Shown piece by piece: positions 53,267-64,000 of a stretch of DNA of 64,000 nt. The DNA comes from Dryocosmus kuriphilus (taxonomy: Eukaryota; Arthropoda; Insecta; Hymenoptera; Cynipidae). Every line of letters starts with the position of its first letter. Position 1 is the stretch's first letter. Made by a program: the position numbers and the translations under genes. The stretch is from the NCBI GenBank assembly GCA_038277395.1, contig CM076194.1:129647505-129711504 (forward strand). The letters run 5' to 3'. The notes under the pieces are model-generated. The model saw nothing but the letters and a program-made list of their open reading frames with translations, was not told the origin of the DNA and made no database searches.

Positions 53267-53875
53267 AAACATTAAGAAGTATGAAATATTTTTCCAAAAT
53301 TACGAAAAAATATATTTAAATGCTTGAAGTCATAAAAAATATATAAAACAACAATATTATATATGTCTTGATGAGAGAATAACCCCTACGAAGGGTAAAA
53401 CCACCCCCAGTCAGAAGGAGATAATGAAAAATCTTAAAAATTAAAAAAAATCTCATGTTGAACATTTTTCTTACAAAAGACTCAAGATAATTCATCCTTA
53501 TAATCCTAAAACTTTTTTATCGGAATTCAACCCACTTAAGGGGTTGAAATAATCCTCTAAACATTAAGAAGTATAGAAATATTTTTCAAAAATTCCGAAA
53601 AAAATATATTTAAGTGTTTGAAGCCATAAAAATTATAAAAAACAATATTATATATGGCTGCATAAGAGAATAACCCCTACGAAGGGTGAAACCACCCCCA
53701 GTCAGAAGGAGGTAATGAAGACTCTTAAAAATTAAAAAAACATCTCGTGTTTAATATTTTTCTTACAAAAGACTCAAGATAACTCATCCTTATAATCCTA
53801 AAACTCTTTTATTGAAATTCGCCCCTCCAAAGAGGATGAAATCATCCCCTAAACATTAAGAAGTATAGAAATATT
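53267..53875 (+). repeat. 292-bp tandem units of foldback 1, left arm
   Basis: Units begin AAACATTAAGAAGTAT and contain TTACGAAnAAATATATTTAA, AACCCCTACGAAGGGT, CAGTCAGAAGGAG and ACTCAAGATAA phrases. Starts at 53267, 53559 and 53851; the third is cut at 53875 by the Penelope element and resumes at 56404. Confidence 0.9.
53864..53875. repeat. 12-bp target duplication of Penelope element (left)
   Basis: TATAGAAATATT, exact copy at 56404-56415; part of the 292-bp unit. Confidence 0.85.
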
Positions 53876-54028
53876 GTAATGTATGTATTGATGAGGTGTA
53901 AATCTCGTCTTTTTTTCGGCTGTGTATATGTATAGATAATCGAAGTTTCTTCAGTCTTGACAGCCAATTTAATAAAAATCAATAAAATTCCAAAATTGAT
54001 AGTATATTTATAAAATTTTATTTTCAAC

Positions 54029-54057
54029 GTTTCGACCAAGTTGCTGGTCTTCTTCAG
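54029..54057 (-). ncRNA. Hammerhead ribozyme motif in Penelope left arm
   Basis: Mirror of the motif at 56267-56315, on the minus strand: CTGAAGA, stem II GACC/GGTC, GAAACGTT. Confidence 0.65.
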
Positions 54058-54731
54058 GAAGCAATAAAACAAATCATCTATTGAAAATTAAATTATAAAA
54101 TAATAGTAAAATTTTTTTTAAAAAAATCAGTATAAAATTCGAATGAAATAACAACAATAAATACCTGCTAAAGTACAATAGTACAGTTAAAGATCCTTTT
54201 TTGACGATCATATTTAGTCATGATAAGTCAAATTTGGTATACATGAGTCGTAAGATAAAAGAGTTTTTAAATCTAATTTAGAGTCTCAAAAAAGTCCAGA
54301 GAGACTCTAATTATAATGATTACATTTTGATAATCCGGAGCAAACAGTTGATATACAGAGGACACAACAGACACTGATTTCGGAGAGTATTTACATTATA
54401 GCGATTGAAGATTCGAGTAAAGCTTAATTTATATGTATCCACAGATGAGATAGCGGGAAATTTAAATTTGAAAGTCTATTTTTATTTTCAATTTAAGATG
54501 CAATTGTAAAACTTGTTGGTGTTTAATATTTCATTTTTTAAATTTATAGAAGTTTTTTTGAATTTATTAATAAAAATTGATTCGATAATTCGTCTTTTAT
54601 ATGTATTCTTTTCTCTAGCAAGAATTTTAATATCTTTAAAATTAAAATTGAATAAATGATCGAACTTCCAACAATGTTGTGATAAGCCAGTATTAGTATT
54701 TCCAACCTGACAGTCATGTTTGTTCTAATTG

Positions 54732-55795
54732 CGACTAGAACTGTATTTAACAATACTATTTTTTCTTTCAACAAAAAATTCTATAAACAAATTTCTGGCT
54801 GCCCTATGGGCTCTCCCTTATCACCGATTATATCTAATCTCGTTCTTGAAGACATTGAAAAAAGAGCTTTGGATAAATTAGATTTTCAACCTATATTGTA
54901 TAAAAGATATGTTGATGATATATTTACTATTGTTCCAACTAATAAAATCGATGATTTAATATTTGTATTTAATAGCATTGACGATTCAATTCAATTCACT
55001 CTTGAAGTAGAAAATAACAATTCATTAAATTTCTTAGATTTATCTATCATTAAAACTTATGATGATAGCTTAATTACAAATTGGTACCAAAAACCAACCA
55101 ATTCAGGTCGTTATTTAAACTTTGACTCTCATCACAATTCTTGCCATAAAATTGGCTTAATAAAAGGTTTGGTTGATCGTTGTCTTAAACTTAGCGATAA
55201 TAAATTTCGAAAAGATAACTTAAAATATATTAAACAAATTTTACAAAATAACAATTATCCTCTTGCCCTGATTAATAGTGTCATCAAGGAACGTATACAC
55301 GAAATTTACAATAGCTCAAGTATCAATTTAAAAAAAAATAAATGGTTAAATTCTTATAATAAAAACGATATTAAAGTTACCTTGCCGTATATCCATGGTC
55401 TTTCCGAAAGATTGAGAACATCTCTAAAAAAATTCAATATCAATGTTTATTTTAAAAACAGTAATAGCATCAATAATTTTATTTCAAATAAAAAAGATTT
55501 TGATAACATTGAAGATCAGTCTGGTGTCGTTTATTTGATAAATTGCAAAAACTGTAACAAAGTTTATATAGGTGAGACTGGTCGTCGTTTAAAAACCAGG
55601 ATTTCAGAGCACAAACATGACTGTCAGGTTGGAAATACTAATACTGGCTTATCACAACATTGTTGGAAGTTCGATCATTTATTCAATTTTAATTTTAAAG
55701 ATATTAAAATTCTTGCTAGAGAAAAGAATACATATAAAAGACGAATTATCGAATCAATTTTTATTAATAAATTCAAAAAAACTTCTATAAATTAA
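54732..55795 (+). CDS. Penelope reverse transcriptase (5'-truncated) with GIY-YIG endonuclease
   Basis: Open frame of about 355 codons from the left arm edge to TAA at 55795. It begins inside the RT, so the first ATG (54716) is not a natural start. Residues are counted from that ATG. SGCPMGSPLSPIISNLVLE (27-45) is RT motif B, and LYKRYVDDIF (61-70) holds the catalytic YVDD. NNNSLNFLDLSI (100-111) and TNWYQKPTNSGRYLNFDSHH (121-140) are Penelope-type thumb blocks. GVVYLINCKNCNKVYIGETG (270-289) then RRLKTRISEH is a GIY-YIG endonuclease with the CxxC insertion usual in Penelope. The protein would nick the target and prime cDNA synthesis there. The frame is intact after the truncation, which suggests recent insertion. 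Confidence 0.93.
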
Positions 55796-56266
55796 AAAAA
55801 TGAAATATTAAACACCAACAAGTTTTACAATTGCATCTTAAATTGAAAATAAAAATAGACTTTCAAATTTAAATTTCCCGCTATCTCATCTGTGGATACA
55901 TATAAATTAAGCTTTACTCGAATCTTCAATCGCTATAATGTAAATACTCTCCGAAATCAGTGTCTGTTGTGTCCTCTGTATATCAACTGTTTGCTCCGGA
56001 TTATCAAAATGTAATCATTATAATTAGAGTCTCTCTGGACTTTTTTGAGACTCTAAATTAGATTTAAAAACTCTTTTATCTTACGACTCATGTATACCAA
56101 ATTTGACTTATCATGACTAAATATGATCGTCAAAAAAGGATCTTTAACTGTACTATTGTACTTTAGCAGGTATTTATTGTTGTTATTTCATTCGAAATTT
56201 ATACTGATTTTTTTAAAAAAAATTTTACTATTATTTTATAATTTAATTTTCAATAGATGATTTGTT

Positions 56267-56315
56267 TTATTGCTTCCTGAAGAAGACCAGCAACTTGGTC
56301 GAAACGTTGAAAATA
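56267..56315 (+). ncRNA. Hammerhead ribozyme motif in Penelope right arm
   Basis: Core CTGAAGA (56277-56283), stem II GACC/GGTC (56285-56288 with 56297-56300), then GAA followed by a minimal palindromic stem III ACGT and T, the predicted cleavage base. Sequence after the site (GAAAATAAAA) pairs with TTTTATT-GC-TTC just before the core: a 10-bp stem I with a 2-nt bulge. Hammerheads of this small-stem-III type are known from Penelope pLTRs. Confidence 0.72.
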
Positions 56316-56403
56316 AAATTTTATAAATATACTATCAATTTTGGAATTTTATTGATTTTTATTAAATTGGCTGTCAAGACTGAAGAAACTTCGATTATCT
56401 ATA

Positions 56404-56829
56404 TATAGAAATATTTTTGAAAAATTCCGAAAAAATATATTTAAGTGTTTGAAGCCATAAAAAATATAAAAAACAATATTATATATGGCTCCATAAGAGA
56501 ATAACCCCTACGAAGGGTAAAACCACCCCCAGGCAGATAAGGAGATAATGAAAAATCTTAAAAATGAAGAAAAATCTCATGTTGAATATTTTTCTTTCAA
56601 AAGACTCAAGATAACTCATCCTTATAATCCTAAAACTGTTTTTTTAAATTCCACCCTCTGAAGAGGTGAAATCATCCCTAAACATTAAGAAGTATAGGAA
56701 TATTTTTACAAAATTCCGAAGAAATATATTTAAATGTTTGAAGTCATAAAATATATAAAACAACAATATTATATGTCTCGATGAGAAGCCAACTCCTATG
56801 GAGGGTAAAACTACCCTCTATCAGAAGTT
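56404..56829 (+). repeat. 292-bp units of foldback 1, left arm continued
   Basis: Rest of the interrupted third unit and a partial fourth starting at 56680. Confidence 0.88.
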
Positions 56830-57125
56830 TAGTCAGAGTTTCAGTCACTTAAAGCAAGATCAGTCTGAGTTCCATCCACTTAAGACAAGATCAGTCAGTT
56901 CCAGCCACTTAAGAAATATCTTAGCTCCTCAGCTACTTAAGGCAAGAGCTACTTTAGATCCAGCCTCTTAAGGCAATATCTATTGAATATCCAGCCGCTT
57001 AAGGCAAGATCAGAGTTCTAGCCACTTAAGGCAAGATCTAGTGGTGACCCAGCCACTTAAGACAAGATCAGTCAGTTCCAGCCACTTAAGCAAGATCTTA
57101 GCTCTCCAGCCACTTACGGCATGGC
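56830..57125 (+). repeat. Degenerate 35-40-bp tandem repeat in foldback centre
   Basis: Eight or so copies of a phrase around CCAGCCACTTAAGGCAAGAT with variable TCAGTCAGTT spacers. Copies differ in length and base. Confidence 0.85.
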
Positions 57126-57660
57126 GAGGTAACCTCAGCGCGCAATGATGAATGAAGCCGACTATCCTGAAAAGGACTGTTGGAATATTCAAACACTGAG
57201 AGACAGATAATTTACAAAAACTCTGCTGTAAACTACTTTTAAAATAGACAACCTCTGCACCCAATGATGGATAAAGCCAAATACCTTGAAAATAACTGTT
57301 GCAGTGTTCCAATGCCGGGATAAAGCAATGATCTGAAGAAATACCAGGAGTGTTGTCAATGTGTGAGGTTTAGTCTTCTGCGCTTGCGTTGGGGTAGCGC
57401 GCTCATTGGTCGCTTGTGTCGCAAACGGCGCGCAAATTCAAAACGAGAATTGAATGCATTTTCTCAATTAAATATAAATAATTATTATAAATTACACATA
57501 AGTATACAAAATTGCATAACTCATGATGTAACACAAGAAAAAAAATTCTTAGACATATATTTTGTAAAAACTCAAAGAAAAGAAACTGTTATTTACTAAA
57601 TATATGTCTAGTAATTTTTTTTCCTATCCTGCATCAACAATCTTTGAATCTTACTATTTT
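57126..57660. other. Foldback 1 centre, non-coding
   Basis: Two related copies of a block of about 110 bp (ACCTCAGCGCGCAATGATGA at 57131; ACCTCTGCACCCAATGATGG at 57250), then a unique GC-richer patch (57370-57440) and AT-rich sequence. No gene recognised. Confidence 0.6.
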
Positions 57661-58345
57661 CAGGGGATGATTTCATCCTCTTTGGAGGGGCGAATTTCAA
57701 TAAAAGAGTTTTAGAATTATAAGGATGAGTTATCTTGAGTCTTTTGTAAGAAAAATATTAAACACGAGATGTTTTTTAATTTTTAAGAGTTTTCATTACC
57801 TCCTTCTGACTGGGGGTGGTTTTACCCTTCGTAGGGGATGCTTTCTCATCCAGACATATAATGTTGTTGTTTTATATATTTTATGACTTCAAGCATTTAA
57901 ATATAATTTTTCGGAATTTTGGAAAAGTATTTCTATACCTCTTAATGTTTAGGGGATGATTTTACCCATTTTAGAGGGGTGAATTTCGATAAAACAGTTT
58001 TAGGATTATAAGGATAAGTTATCTTGAGTCTTTTGTAAGAAAAATATTAAACACAAGATTTTTTTTTAATTTTTAAGAGTTTTCATTACCTCCTTCTGAC
58101 TGGGGATGGTTTTACCCTTCGTAAGGGATGCTTTCTCATCGAGAAATATAATGTTGTTGTTTTATATACTTTATGACTTCAAGCATTTAAATATATTTTT
58201 TCGGAATTTTGGAAAAATATTTCTATACTTCTTAATGTTTAGGGAATGATTTCACCCCATGGGAGAGCTTTGGGATGAATTTTTAACCCACATCAACCCT
58301 TATTAATAAAAAAAATACGTGATTCTACTTTTGTAAGTCTAACTT
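57661..58345 (-). repeat. Foldback 1 right arm (inverted 292-bp units and end)
   Basis: About two inverted units (CTTAATGTTT at 57941 and 58231) followed by the terminal sequence. Holds the uninterrupted versions of both insertion sites found in the left arm. Confidence 0.9.
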
Positions 58346-58374
58346 TGAGCTCGCCATTTGCATATATCAATCCC

Positions 58375-58446
58375 GCGCGCCCTAAGCGCGCTCAATCTTC
58401 GCGCGAGGCTCGCGATGGGAATGTGCCCGTGAAGCGGGCAGATTTT
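58375..58446 (-). mobile_element. Family X hairpin-end fragment
   Basis: GCGCGCCCTAAGCGCGCTCA, CTTCGCGCGAGGCTCGCGATGG and GAATGTGCCCGTGAAGCGGG then CAGATTTT: only the hairpin end of a minus-strand copy, with altered loops. Confidence 0.75.
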
Positions 58447-58471
58447 AGGGTAAACATTTAAATTTCTTGAA

Positions 58472-58487
58472 AGAGAGAGAGAGAGAG
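58472..58487. repeat. (GA)n microsatellite
   Basis: Eight GA units. Confidence 0.9.
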
Positions 58488-58489
58488 GT

Positions 58490-60960
58490 CAGAGAAATTT
58501 TTTTGCTTTAATTTTTTTTCCACTTTCATAGAAACCCTGAAAGAAATTAACATGCATTTTTCAAACAAAACTAAATTGAGCTGAGAAGAACCAAAATTGT
58601 TAGAATTGCAGATTTCGTTTCATGAAGATTCATGATTTTGAGAACAGAACCATCAAAATCTCAGCCATTTGCATGTGGGCTAATTCAGTTAGTACGTATA
58701 ATAAGAGAAAGTCGTGTTAGACATAATAGCATTTATTAATATTTGCATGCTTGATGAGTGTTTTATGTGAATAATTTGGGAAAAGGAAATTCGGAAAATA
58801 TGACGTCCATATACTAAATATTTCAAAGTTGAGGTCTGTGTGAGATGTATCTACTCAGGCAGCTTGTCTACTGTGAAAGTGGTACCATGCCTGCACGAAA
58901 ATTTAATTTAATTTAATTAGACTAATATTTTGAATCTCAGCCGAGTGTCAGTTCAAGCTCCGCAGTCGGAATTAAATATGAACTTGCGCGGATTACCGGA
59001 TGGGATGTCTCAAAGGGGACGAATCCGCGAAACCTCATTTCAAAGAATTAAGCCCAATAATTTATTCTTAACAGTCTGTTTTGCTTATTTTGGGTTGATT
59101 CCAAGTTGCGTGAATAATAGAAAGATACAAGTATTTCCTCACATTTTCAATCCTCTCATAAAAAAGAAAATAAAATTTCTTACAAATGCAGTAAAAGTCT
59201 GGATAAGAAAAAAGTTATATTAAAAGGTAAATCTGAATTCAGTTTTCTGCACAAAAGCTTATTATGTGGAATTCTGGAGTTAGTGCGTTAGTTTACAGCT
59301 TCTCTGCATGCAAAATAATGGAAATTTTAGTATTTCTAAAACCGTAAATGTCACGTAAAATATTAATTTTTAAGTCAGGTATTTTCTATTATTGAAAAAA
59401 AACAAAATGATGTGCTGGCTGTCATACTTTATTTATAGAGAGTGAGATGGAAATGTGAACAGCGAGGTGGAAAAATTAAACTCATGGTTATATGTTCACG
59501 TAGAGGGTGATATTAAGAAAAAAGATAGAAAAATAATACATAGGTAAACTGTATTAAAAGATAAGCAGATCTCAAAGCAATCATTTATAAAGAGACTCTA
59601 ATTACTCAGTTAAAAATAATTTACATATATGTGATTTATATGCGCATTCATCTATTTTTAAGTAACTATGTTTTAAAGTTATCTGTTGATAAGAAATGTA
59701 AATTAAATTCGATCTCCTTGAAATTTTCTACCAAAAGAGGTCTGCAGTAAATTATATGTTTTTATGTATCTCTTAATGAGAAATGTAATAGAGTGCCTTT
59801 TATGTTTTATAATTTTTTTAAAGACTAGTGTGTTGATTGAATGAGCAGCATTCGACTTCTAGATCGATCTAAAATCTATACCTTCCAATACGCACTCCTT
59901 CGGTCCTTCCCTTCTACAACTATACAAGTTTCCTGATCCCTGGTAATATAACAAGGCTAGAACTGAGATACTTTACGCTTAACCGTAAAGGAAAACGGCT
60001 TAATGGTATAATAATAAATAATAATAATTCATGTTCTTATTACAAGATTTTAAATATTTCCATTTATCTGAATAAAGTTTTTTTAATGCTCTTAAAATTA
60101 GAAAAATATTGTTTGCCAGTTGTATAATTTCCCGATGTATTTTATGATCACTATAAACTGAAAACCCCAAAGATAATTTTTAGCATAGTTGACAACAAGA
60201 TATATACCACTACATTGAAAGTTACAACCACATTACAAAATCTTTATGTAGTTGTCAACTGACTATATTGTTTTAGCTAAATTCTAGCTAAAAAGCATTT
60301 TTGGGATTTACTATGTAATAATATCATGAGTTTAAAAAAGAAAAGATTAACATAACCAATCCCTTGACATACATTCTATTCACGAACATTATAATAATTT
60401 TCGCGACAAAGAAATGTAAAAATTCTATCCCACGTTCCAAAGTTCTCAATCCGCACGAGGATTAAGTGTACAAAGGTCTTACTTTAAGAAAATTAATATT
60501 TTCCTTGAGGAAAAAAAAGTAGCAGAATGCGAAGTTGAAAAAGTTTCGGGAAAAGAATAAGCAACAGGCATGGCTTTGTAAAGATTTTACGAAGGAACTG
60601 AAGAATATTTAAACTCCAAGGCACAAAATCGATTTGATTGCTTTAAATGCTTGAGTACAGAGAAGGAAATATTACACTGAAAATGTAATTTTTTCCCCAT
60701 TTTAGAATTTAATAGAAGTTTATAGTTTTGCTTCCTTTGTGCTCTTAGAAAACTAACAGGAAGGTTTGTATCAAAACTTCTTTGCATATTAAAGAATTCG
60801 CAATATCGCCCAAAATTCTTAACGACTTAGGAAATTATTTTTTGAAATTATCAGCATTAAGATTTTAAGAAAACTGTCCAGGGTTCGGCGCATGCGACCC
60901 TCGACGTCACATTGCGGGAGTCACATTTACTGCTTTTCACATATGCGGAATGTCACTTTT
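58490..60960. other. Gene-less stretch without recognised repeat
   Basis: The longest part of the right half with no recognised element. A 97-codon plus-strand ORF at 58930-59223 shows no recognisable motif. Small AT microsatellites (TAATAATAATTC near 60.03 kb) and a weak AGTTGACAAC/GTTGTCAACT inverted repeat (60190, 60254) are present. It may be single-copy intergenic or intronic DNA. Confidence 0.5.
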
Positions 60961-60964
60961 ATTT

Positions 60965-62196
60965 ACATTATCATCTCAATGAGAAGGTATTAGTTTTATG
61001 TGAAAAATGACTTTCGCGAATTTCATCAAATCTCGACGTTCTAAGACCCCCTGAGTGAGAAAAAACGGTTTTTACGGCGGTGTCTGTCTGTCTGTTGTTG
61101 TTGTTGTCGTCGTTGTCGTTGTCGTCGGCGCCTGTTACTTCGATAACTTTTGAAAGAATCATCAGATTGGATTGCGTTTTGGCAGACTTCTTCAGAGTCC
61201 AAAAAGAAAGGACGGGTTCGTTAACCAGCGGTTTTTGACCAGTGGTTATGGTTTTATCCATCAAGAATGGTTTTCACAAAATCAAAAAATCAATTTTCCG
61301 GCTAAAATATGCAAGATACAAAAAAAAATAGTAGAGAGTAAAATTATTGATCTGAAAAAAATCTACTAATTTTATTTTAACAATTTTTTGATAAAATGCA
61401 CGGTTTTTGTTTTAATCGAGAAAAGTTATGAAACATAAAAAAACTGTTTTCTTGCCAAAATATTCAAGATACGAAAAAAAAATGATAATAAACAAAGTTG
61501 TTCAGCTCAAAAAGATCTACAAATTCTGTGTTAACTATTTTTTGATAAAATGCGCGGTTTTTCTTTTAATCGAGAAAACGTTATTAAAAATTAAAAATTC
61601 AAATTTCCCGCCAAACTATGCAAGATGCGAAAAAAATGACAACAAACGAAGTTGTTCACCTCAAAAATATCTACAAATTTGCTCTCCTTAATTTTTTTGA
61701 ACAGACGCGTAGTTTTTGGAGTTATTCGTGAAATATGTTATTAAATACAAACAAATCCACTTTTCAGCAAAACTATGCGGGATACGAGAAAATATTAACA
61801 AGCAGAATTGTTCACCTTGGAATGAGCTACAAAATTTATTTATAAGACTCATCGTTTTACTTTTAAGAATCGAAATCCTGCATTGTGAAAATTTGGAAAA
61901 TCATAAAAAAACTTTACCAATCTACAATGTGTTTAAAAAAAATGTAATTGTCGAGCGCGAAACGCGAGTGTCATGATGAGAATGTGTTCCTTAAGGTCGA
62001 TAGAGCCCTAAGTAAATTAATTTCTTTTGTAATTTTTAATAAAAAATTCAAATTTAATAATCTCATTAAAAGTAGGTGTTTTGAAATTTTAAGACCCACG
62101 TAACGAATACCGAGCACGATGTGCAAGGACCAAAAACATCCGAGCGCGAAGCGCGCGATGAGAATGTGCCCGCGAGGCGGGCAGATTTTTTGACAA
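60965..62196 (-). mobile_element. Family X copy M
   Basis: Starts TTACATTATCATCTCAATGA and ends GCCCGCGAGGCGGGCAGATTTTT. Complete but diverged, with a short GTT/GTC microsatellite (61095-61126) and the CAAACTATGCAAGAT... modules. The terminal hairpin stem is kept with a different loop. Confidence 0.88.
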
Positions 62197-62403
62197 AAGT
62201 TACATTTGAGCTTCCTCTTATTTAGGGAAAATTCTACGTTCTGATTTGTCCTGGGAGGGCAAAAAGGGGTGAAATAGAAAGGGGGTTGAATGTTAAAGGG
62301 ATATACTTGAAAGAGGATGTAATGAAAAGAAAGAAGTATATAAAAGCGTGATGTAAATAGGAGAGGATGGGTGTTGCTTGGCACTTTGATTTGCAGATTT
62401 GAT
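62197..62403. other. Spacer between two family X copies
   Basis: 207 bp of purine-rich sequence (AAAGGGGGTTGAATG...); no ORF of interest. Confidence 0.6.
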
Positions 62404-63937
62404 TTTTACATTCTCATCAGAGAAGTACTAGATTTATGTAAAATTTGACCCTCGCAGTTTTCATCAAATCTCCACGTTTTGAGACCCCCTGAATGAGAAA
62501 GAAACGATTTTTACGACGGTGCCTGTCTATCTGTTGTTGTTATTGTTGTTATCGTTGTTATCGTTGTCGGCGTCTGTTACCGCGATAACTTTTGAAAGAA
62601 CCATCAGATTGGATTGCGCTTTGGCACACTTCTTCAGGGTCCATGAAGAAATGACGAGTTCGTTAACCAGCGGTTTTTGAAGAGTGGTTATGGTTTTATC
62701 CATCAAAAACGGTTTTCACAAAATCAAAAAATCCATTTTCAGGGCTAAAATGTGTAGATAAAAAAAACAGTGGAGAGTAAAATTGTTCATTTAAAAAAAA
62801 TCTACAAATTTTGTTCTAACCATTTTTTGATAAAATGCACGGTTTTTTGTTTTAATCGAGAAAACGTTATTAAAAATAAAAAACTATTGTTTGTTGCCAA
62901 AATATTCAAGATGCAAAAAAAACGATAATAAACAAAATTGTTGAACTCGAAGAGATCTACAAATTTTGTATTAACTATTTTTTGATAAAATTCACGGTTT
63001 TTGTTTCAATCGAGAAAACGGTATTAAAAGTCAAAAATTAAATTTCCTGCCAAACTATGCCAGATAAGAAAAAATTATACGGAACAAAGTTATTCATTTC
63101 AAAAGGATCTACAAATTTTCTTTCTATCATTTTTGTGTAGAGACGCATAGTTTTTGTGTTATTCGTAAAATATGTTATTAAATATATGTAAAGAAAACCA
63201 CTTTTCAATAAAACTATGCAAGATATGAGAAAATATTAAGGAGCAGAATTGTTCACCTTGGAAAAAGCTACAAAACTGATTTATAAGACTCATCGTTTTA
63301 CTGTTAAAAATCGATATCCTGCATTGTGATGTTATCAGTCACTTACTTAGCCCTGCGGGATAAACAGCCTTTTTTTTCGAAAATCACAAAAAAACATTAC
63401 TAATCTACAATGGATTTTAAAGAAATTAATTGTCGAGCGCGAAGCGCGAGTTTCATGATGAGATTGTATTCCTGAAGGTCGATAGAGCCTTAAGTAAAAT
63501 AATTTCTTTCGTAATTTTTAATAAAATTCAAATTTAATAATTTTATAAAAAGCAGGTGTTTTGAAAGTTTAAGACCCAAGCAACAAAAATCGAGCACGAT
63601 GTATGAGGAACAAAAACATCCGAGCGCGAAGCGCGACGACCATCAGATTGCGCGCCTTAGTTTTATACTTTTTTTGTAATACATATAGTTTTTGTTTTAA
63701 TTGTGAAAAATGTTATTAAAAATCATGAATTTAATTTTCCGCCGAAAGCCGAAAGGGCTTTAACAAAAAATGTATAATTACCTAATTACATTGGTCAATG
63801 TTTGATCCTTAATTTAAAAAGTCCATACGCACAAATGTACGGGTAGGTATATAACGCATCGAGCGCGAAGCGCGAGTTCCGACAGACGCGCGCCTTAGGT
63901 GCGCTCATACTTCGCGCGAAGCGCGCAATGAGATTTT
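62404..63937 (-). mobile_element. Family X copy N (chimaeric, two hairpin clusters)
   Basis: Starts TTTACATTCTCATCAGAGAA. A first hairpin set ends near 63.66 kb. A second body segment with CGAAAGGGCTTTAACAAAAAA and another hairpin set (63860-63932, ending GCGCGAAGCGCGCAATGAGATTTTTT) follows, matching the copy at 18.4 kb. About 50 bp of unrelated sequence (CAGTCACTTACTTAGCCCTG) interrupts it near 63.34 kb. Probably a fusion of two subfamilies. Confidence 0.8.
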
Positions 63938-64000
63938 TTTCTCTTCAGAAAACACTCACAAATATTACAAATTATTATATATCCATTAAGGGGCAGTCCT
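63938..64000. other. Window end, nothing recognised
   Basis: AT-rich; the last bases (AAGGGGCAGTCC) resemble the GGGGCCGTCC motif near 11.02 kb. Confidence 0.4.

Larger units (their letters stand above)
53876..56403 (+). mobile_element. Penelope-like element with 793-bp inverted arms
   Basis: Bounded by a 12-bp target duplication. The left arm 53931-54723 is the reverse complement of 55611-56403 with no indel in register (coordinate sums match at both ends) and only isolated mismatches seen. A 55-bp tail (53876-53930) precedes the left arm. The unique centre plus the right arm encode a 5'-truncated RT and GIY-YIG endonuclease. This is the classic Penelope layout, in which a 5' truncated unit is preceded by an inverted copy of its 3' part. 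Confidence 0.95.
51870..58345. mobile_element. Foldback element 1 (about 2.6 kb without insertions)
   Basis: Outer ends CTTACAAAAGTAGAATCACG and its reverse complement at 58326-58345. Next inside come GGGTTGATGTGGGTTAAAAA and partner, then tandem 292-bp units: starts AAACATTAAG at 53267, 53559, 53851 and 56680 on the left; inverted partners at 57950 and 58240 on the right. The centre has a 35-40-bp tandem repeat zone (56830-57125) and a unique zone to 57660. The left arm is split by a family X copy (51893-53192) and a Penelope element (53876-56403). Confidence 0.8.

Noticed and set aside
57010..57312. 100-codon minus-strand ORF in foldback 1 centre
   Set aside because: Runs across the degenerate 35-40-bp tandem repeat; repetitive composition explains the open frame.
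58930..59223. 97-codon ORF in the unannotated right region
   Set aside because: No recognised domain, no splice or start context beyond chance. Kept only as a note in the gene-less stretch.

Overview
The window reads as repeat-rich nuclear DNA of an animal, most likely an insect. It is AT-rich, has no operons or bacterial-style genes, carries TA and AAT microsatellites, and holds eukaryotic transposable elements of many classes nested inside one another: BEL/Pao, RTE, an L1-like LINE, Penelope-like, hAT, pogo/Tigger, foldback elements and MITEs. No intact host gene was recognised. One short exon-like ORF at 43.7 kb and one GC-rich patch near 35.1 kb are the only candidates for single-copy sequence. 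The species cannot be named from sequence alone.

Layout: 0-2.6 kb is a degenerate TIR-bounded repeat with a 714-bp MITE inside. 4-10.7 kb is a pogo/Tigger transposase pseudogene split by a BEL/Pao LTR retrotransposon on the minus strand; the BEL element has lost gag, and a small LTR element with 54-bp terminal repeats splits its reverse transcriptase. 12.6-12.9 kb holds a 224-bp near-perfect palindrome centred on a TA run. 13.1-18.3 kb is a full-length but decayed L1-like LINE with a 19-bp target duplication. 20.1-30.0 kb looks like one old TIR element filled with later insertions: a tRNA-derived SINE, a MITE containing a hAT MITE, and an RTE LINE containing a 3.5-kb hAT transposon. 31.0-34.5 kb is a foldback element with an inner TTAA-flanked MITE and, at its right edge, a Penelope remnant carrying hammerhead-like motifs.

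From 35.6 kb to the end the window is dominated by one unusual non-coding repeat, called family X here (unit about 1.26 kb). Family X starts with a cluster of short GC-rich hairpins, has a GAC/AAC microsatellite core, and is bounded by inverted CATTCTCATC motifs. Five units form a nearly identical head-to-tail array at 36.87-43.14 kb. Further copies lie on both strands at 18.4, 35.6, 45.1, 46.2, 47.9, 48.4, 49.5, 50.7, 51.9, 58.4, 61.0 and 62.4 kb.

One copy (51.89-53.19 kb) interrupts the left arm of a large foldback whose right arm keeps the uninterrupted site. This gives direct evidence that family X moves as a unit into an oligo-A/T target. A Penelope-like element with RT and GIY-YIG domains, flanked by 793-bp inverted arms, sits in the same foldback arm. 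Family X is my best candidate for an undescribed system: a non-autonomous, possibly rolling-circle (Helentron/HINE-like) element turning into a satellite. That class assignment is inference.
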